64,000 nt of DNA from Pyrenopolyporus hunteri (taxonomy: Eukaryota; Ascomycota; Sordariomycetes; Xylariales; Hypoxylaceae). Both the position numbers and the translations under genes were made by a program. Location: contig CADCXC010000001.1 of NCBI GenBank assembly GCA_902806595.1, forward strand, positions 682,001-746,000. The letters run 5' to 3'. The stretch's first letter is position 1, and each line of letters opens with the position of its first letter. The notes under the pieces are model-generated. The model was not told the DNA's origin. It searched no databases and worked only from the letters and a program-made list of their open reading frames with translations. Shown piece by piece: positions 60,001 through 64,000 of the stretch.

Positions 60001-61588
60001 GGGCGTCCAAAGCAGGTCATCGCCAACGTGCATTAACACATCAAAACCCCTCATAGCCGACAACGGCCCTAGGGGCGCACCTATAGAGTAACCTTCGCGG
60101 CGACCCCCTCGGCGGGCGGAACTGGGTCGAGAGAAGCGATCACCCTCTGCTTCGGTCCCGGTAGATTTCGAGCTAGACGATCACGGCATACGCTCCCACG
60201 CCAATCCCAAGTTGTATATAACGGCGACTATCTATCTATCTTTGACCGGGGCTGCGTACGCACGTATAAACCTCTTAGCAGACGGGTGACCGAGAATCCT
60301 TTTTGAGACTACCTACGCAAATAGAGCTGAGGCCGAGGCAGCTCGCCTAGAACCGATGCTGTGAGATTTTAGTCTTATGGAAGCGCATATCAAGCCCTAC
60401 CGCCATATAAATAACACATGGAAGAGTGTCAGACGAGGCTTCAAGAAGCCTGGCACGCGTCTAGTAAGTTATATCGGTTATTCAGTTAGTCTAAGCTGAC
60501 ATGGGCCTATGGAATCTAACGTATGACTACCTACCTAGGTACCTACTTAGGTAGGTAGGTACCCAACGTATCGAATGCGCGAAGGTGATTTGCGGCTAGA
60601 CCGCCAAAACTGCAGATAGGTATATGAGGCCTGTCTACTATACCCGTATGCTCCTAGGTATTATACACGTCGCGGTAACATTCGCAACGGAACGGCGGCG
60701 GACAGAGTGAGAAGTGCATTAGTTGTTATAGTCGACGCGAGCGTGACCTATGTTCAAGAGGCTGCCATATACACGTATCATGCATGTACGACTAGGTATA
60801 GAGCCTATTACGACGCTGAGAATCTGCCGCGATCCATCCAACCCCGTTCTCGTTTATATCCCCCTCCCAGTGCATTCCAGGCCGAAATATGATTGCTAAA
60901 CGTCAGTGACCTTGCGTCGTCCAGCCTTAAACGCAAACGCAACGATATTCCAACCGGGCTCTCCTAGCCCAACCAAGCCTCCCGGGCCTCCCCGACATAT
61001 TTCATGACATGTAACGATTAATTAACCTCCTTGGGGACCAACATACGCTAGAACCTGACTGGCTTAGACGTAGTACGTCGAGCGTCCCCTTAGAAAGGGG
61101 GTAGAATGAAAGGAAGAAGAAAAAAAGCAGGTAAATAGAAAATGAACCTCAGTAGCGACAGTACAGAAATCTGGTATCATTCGCGCGTCTTCGGGTGCGC
61201 CTCAAAGAGTTCTAGGTATCCGTAGAGCTGGATGGAAGCAGACAGGAGTCGCAGGAAATAATAGTGATAAAAACAAAAAGCCCCTAACACATGTTACGTC
61301 TACTGGCACCGCCACCGTGAAGAAAAAAAAATTGAAAAGAAAATTGAAAAGGGTATTACCGTAGCGATGCAAAGAATGGTATAAAAATACAGTCGTACAG
61401 ATGCGTTACGGAACACCCAAGAGCGCCTCCCTCCCCTCCCCCATGCGAAAGAATAAACGGGTATTCGTTCGTTCGCTCGTCAAATTCGTGGTCTCGTCGG
61501 GTATCTTCCGGCGGCTTTCTCCCCCTTTCCTCGTTATAACCGTCCTCCCAAGAACAGATAAGGCGTAGGCGGGTGACTTATGTTTTCA
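57004..61588. other. 4.6 kb gene-poor region
   Basis: No supportable gene. TA-rich sequence with short AGGT/ACCT clusters at 57495, 57577-57592, 59744-59762 and 60530-60562, and a C10 run at 57322. The right 400 bases are probably 3' UTR of the Zn2Cys6 gene. Confidence 0.55.
60528..60562. repeat. Palindromic ACCT/AGGT cluster
   Basis: CTACCTACCTAGGTACC followed at once by TTAGGTAGGTAGGTACC; the two halves are close to reverse complements and make a near-perfect hairpin. Confidence 0.85.
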
Positions 61589-63818
61589 TTAGATTATATT
61601 CGCGATGCTGATCCTCTCCGTGCTGCGGCTCCCCGAGGCCGTTCCGGTCGGGCTATTTCTGTTGCTTCCGACTTCAGCCGCGCCGCTCCCTAGCATATTT
61701 GCTCCCGGCTCCGTCTTGATGGGCGGAAGCGTCTGTGCCCTCGGGACGTAGCCCGACGCCGGGCTCGCTGCGCCGGATGCGAGTTTCCTAGTAAGATCTA
61801 TCAGGCTGTCCCATCCTCCCCAGTCCTCCCTCTCCTTGGCGCTCAGACCTGTTCGGATATCTGGGTGCGCCAGGCCACCCCTAGCGGAATACGAAGGCAT
61901 CGCTAAGGGGGCCTCGCGCTCTGCCCCGTACCAGACCCAAGCCGTCTCGGTACTAGCTTGCATATCCGCGCTCGCGTATATCAAGAGTTCCTCATCCTTC
62001 AGGAGCGCCTCCTGGACGGCTCTAGGGTCCGGTAAAACCGCCTGCGGAGGGTAACCGGGCGTAGCCGATCGTGGTAGGACGGCCGATAGTTCCTGCTGCT
62101 TGGCTCCTAGGATCTGTATGAAGAACGATAGGAAGCGCCCGCACGGGATAGCGACGTCCCGCCGCACGTCGATCGACTTGAGGGCTCTTAGACAAGTAGA
62201 AGCCGACTCGTAGTGGCCCGTGAGGAGCAGGAATAACGTAGAGCGGAAGACGTGGGTGACGAGAAGGCTCGTGGCGGTATCAGCGAGCGTAGCGTTGGTC
62301 CGGGCGATCAGATTCGCCGTCTCTATCGCCGTGACTTTGCATTGCTGAACCGCGTCGCTTCGGGCCTCCGGGGGGCAGCCCGGGGCTAGGTTATGGCGAT
62401 GCAGGAGCAGCCGAGCACTAAGGAGGTGCGCGAGAGGCATCAGCACGTGGGGGGCGACCAGAGAAGCGCTGTTGGCTTCGTAGGCTTCGGGAAACATCTT
62501 CTGGCAAGCGGCAAAATGGCCGTCGAAGGACGCGAGGCGCGGCGGTTCGATCACCGCGTTAGAGAAGGCCTTCCTCATGGCGGAGAAGCACCGCACCACG
62601 TTGACGATGCCGTGTAGGAAGTGGGTCAGGGGTACGGCGTTAGGAGGGGGCATGGGGCCTTCCGTGTGGAGGAAGTGATCGTCGAACGGCTCGGGGAGGG
62701 CTACGTCGCAGTCGGCGTCGTCGATCATGAACGGGCGCCCGAGTTCTAGGGACAGCGTTCGGTCGAACGTATATATCGCCCACCAAACCCTCCTCCTCAT
62801 ATCCGCCTCGACCCTAGAGCGGATCCCGGACACTTCTAGGTGGAGATCGAGGTCCTGAGCGCTCCGCACGGCGCTGCCTAACCAAGTCCAAGCCGCCGAC
62901 TTTAGATTCATCTCGTTCAGGGCGAGCGAGATGAGAAACGACGCCCGGACGTTATCTAGGTCGAGGTCGTCATTCCAGGGGTCTATCAAACTCCGCGACG
63001 CCTCCAGAAACTCGCCGGCCCGCAGCGTTCGGTCGGGATACGGGTCGTTGCTAAACAAGGATCCTATCGCTAGCACGGCTAAGAACATGGAATGCCAGGA
63101 GACGGGGGCCCGCTGCGGATTAGTAGTATTCTGATAGAGCTCTTCCACCTGGTGCTGCAACGTAGGCCAATGTAGCATCGGCATCATGATATGCGCCGCT
63201 CCGTAATAAGCGTGAAGGAGCTTATCCACGGTCGCTTTCGCGGGCAGCGGCGGCCTAGGATGGTCGAACGCAGCGACGGCCGTCGGGGGCTGTCGGAAAG
63301 GCGCGGGGGGCTTTAGCACGCCTCTCGAGAAGTTTCGGAAAGCTGCCCTCGCCCTGGACGGATCTTGCAACAGAGAAGCGGTCCTCTTCCGTCTCCTGGG
63401 CTCGGAATTTAGGTCCGGAGGTAGCAGCTGCGGCAGCTGCTCCGCTCCCTCCGCGTCGACGTCCATGTTCTCGCCCCGTTCGGAAAGCGCACGCCTCAGG
63501 TTGCTGTTCTCTCTCCGTACCCTCTCTATCTGCTTCTCGAGATCCTGCACTTGCTTGATGGACGACATCCGCCGGTTGGTCTCTTTAGTAAATTGGCACT
63601 TGACGTTGCGGCTCGAGCATTCCGAGCAGCTAGTCGTCTCGGTAGCATCACACTTGACCTTTCTTTCCCGACAGGCATCGCAGCTTTATACATGCGTACA
63701 GGGCGTCGAGGAGAGAGGATTGGCTTTCCCATCGCCGAGAGGGGCTTTGGAAAAGCCAACACCCATCCTCCCAAAACCCCGTACCCAGAAGTTAGCGTTG
63801 GGTTTATTTCTACAAGGG

Positions 63819-63853
<35 letters not shown>

Positions 63854-64000
63854 GGGTCAACTGGGAAACTCCACCAAATCTATCCCATCCGCAAAGCCCC
63901 GAACCCGCATAAGATAACAAACACCGGTGCCGGGTCACATACCTTGGATCTTTCCGCCTCTGACGGTAGGCTCGCTTCTGGGCCGAGACGTTGGCGGACA
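61589..64000 (-). CDS. Zn2Cys6 fungal transcription factor (N-terminus beyond the window)
   Basis: Two exons are visible: the partial one from the window edge to 63943 and the main one 63683-61589, joined at phase 2 over a 259-nt intron. The join gives [20 protein letters not shown] and then VKCDATETTSCSECSSRNVK with CQF. This is a complete six-cysteine Zn2Cys6 cluster (C-x2-C-x6-C-x8-C-x2-C-x6-C). A linker and coiled coil (SSIKQVQDLEKQIERVRREN) follow, as in dimeric members. The central Fungal_trans domain spans roughly ATVDKLLHAYYGAAHIMMPM to RRRVWWAIYTFDRTLSLELG and FMIDDADCDVALP. The C-terminal part is Ser/Pro-rich and ends STERISIANII. It is a nuclear DNA-binding regulator; its target genes cannot be inferred, and no cluster lies nearby inside the window. 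Confidence 0.88.
63822..63850. repeat. (GA)n microsatellite in an intron
   Basis: A GA dinucleotide run inside the 259-nt intron of the Zn2Cys6 gene, comparable to the one in the Pex22-like gene. Confidence 0.85.

Overview
The window comes from a filamentous ascomycete, most likely a Sordariomycete. The genes have short spliceosomal introns (about 50-260 nt) with GT donors, CTAAC-type branch points and AG acceptors. The protein families fit this: a Spt20-type SAGA subunit, Atg27, Orc6, Trm12/Tyw2, Kgd4, Pnk1, Arg8, a Zn2Cys6 regulator and a Dal5-like transporter. Spacers are littered with palindromic ACCT/AGGT tetranucleotide clusters. The genus cannot be named from the sequence alone. Exon joins given here were worked out by hand from splice signals and reading phase, and the total codon count of each complete model is a multiple of three.

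Layout. 0-12 kb: 3' end of a Pex22-like gene, the SPT20 gene with a 41-residue glutamine run, ATG27, a damaged C2H2 zinc-finger gene, and a glycine-rich repeat protein. 13-17 kb: ORC6, an SSP120-like EF-hand protein and TRM12. 18.4-21.0 kb: one intronless 858-codon frame that joins a Thg1-like 3'-5' polymerase domain, whose first metal-binding Asp is Ala, to a beta-helix protein of a kind usually exported. This is the most unusual object in the window. 23.6-28.8 kb: KGD4, PNK1 (six exons) and a small coiled-coil/tail-anchored protein. 31.2-33.4 kb: a six-exon MFS transporter. 35.1-36.8 kb: a Ser/Pro-rich conserved fungal protein. 36.8-48.9 kb: a 12 kb gene-poor stretch rich in tetranucleotide arrays. 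48.9-54.6 kb: ARG8 and an HSL-type alpha/beta hydrolase. 56.1-57.0 kb: an orphan coiled-coil protein. 57.0-61.6 kb: a second gene-poor stretch. 61.6 kb to the end: a Zn2Cys6 transcription factor truncated by the window edge.

Most genes are independent housekeeping functions: transcription co-activation, autophagy, replication licensing, wybutosine synthesis, the TCA cycle, DNA end repair and arginine synthesis. I see no biosynthetic cluster, no intact transposon, no CRISPR array and no confident tRNA or rRNA. The points worth pursuing are the Thg1-like/beta-helix fusion with its lost metal ligand, the one-base frameshift plus lost zinc ligands in the C2H2 gene, and the dense short palindromic repeats of the gene-poor intervals.
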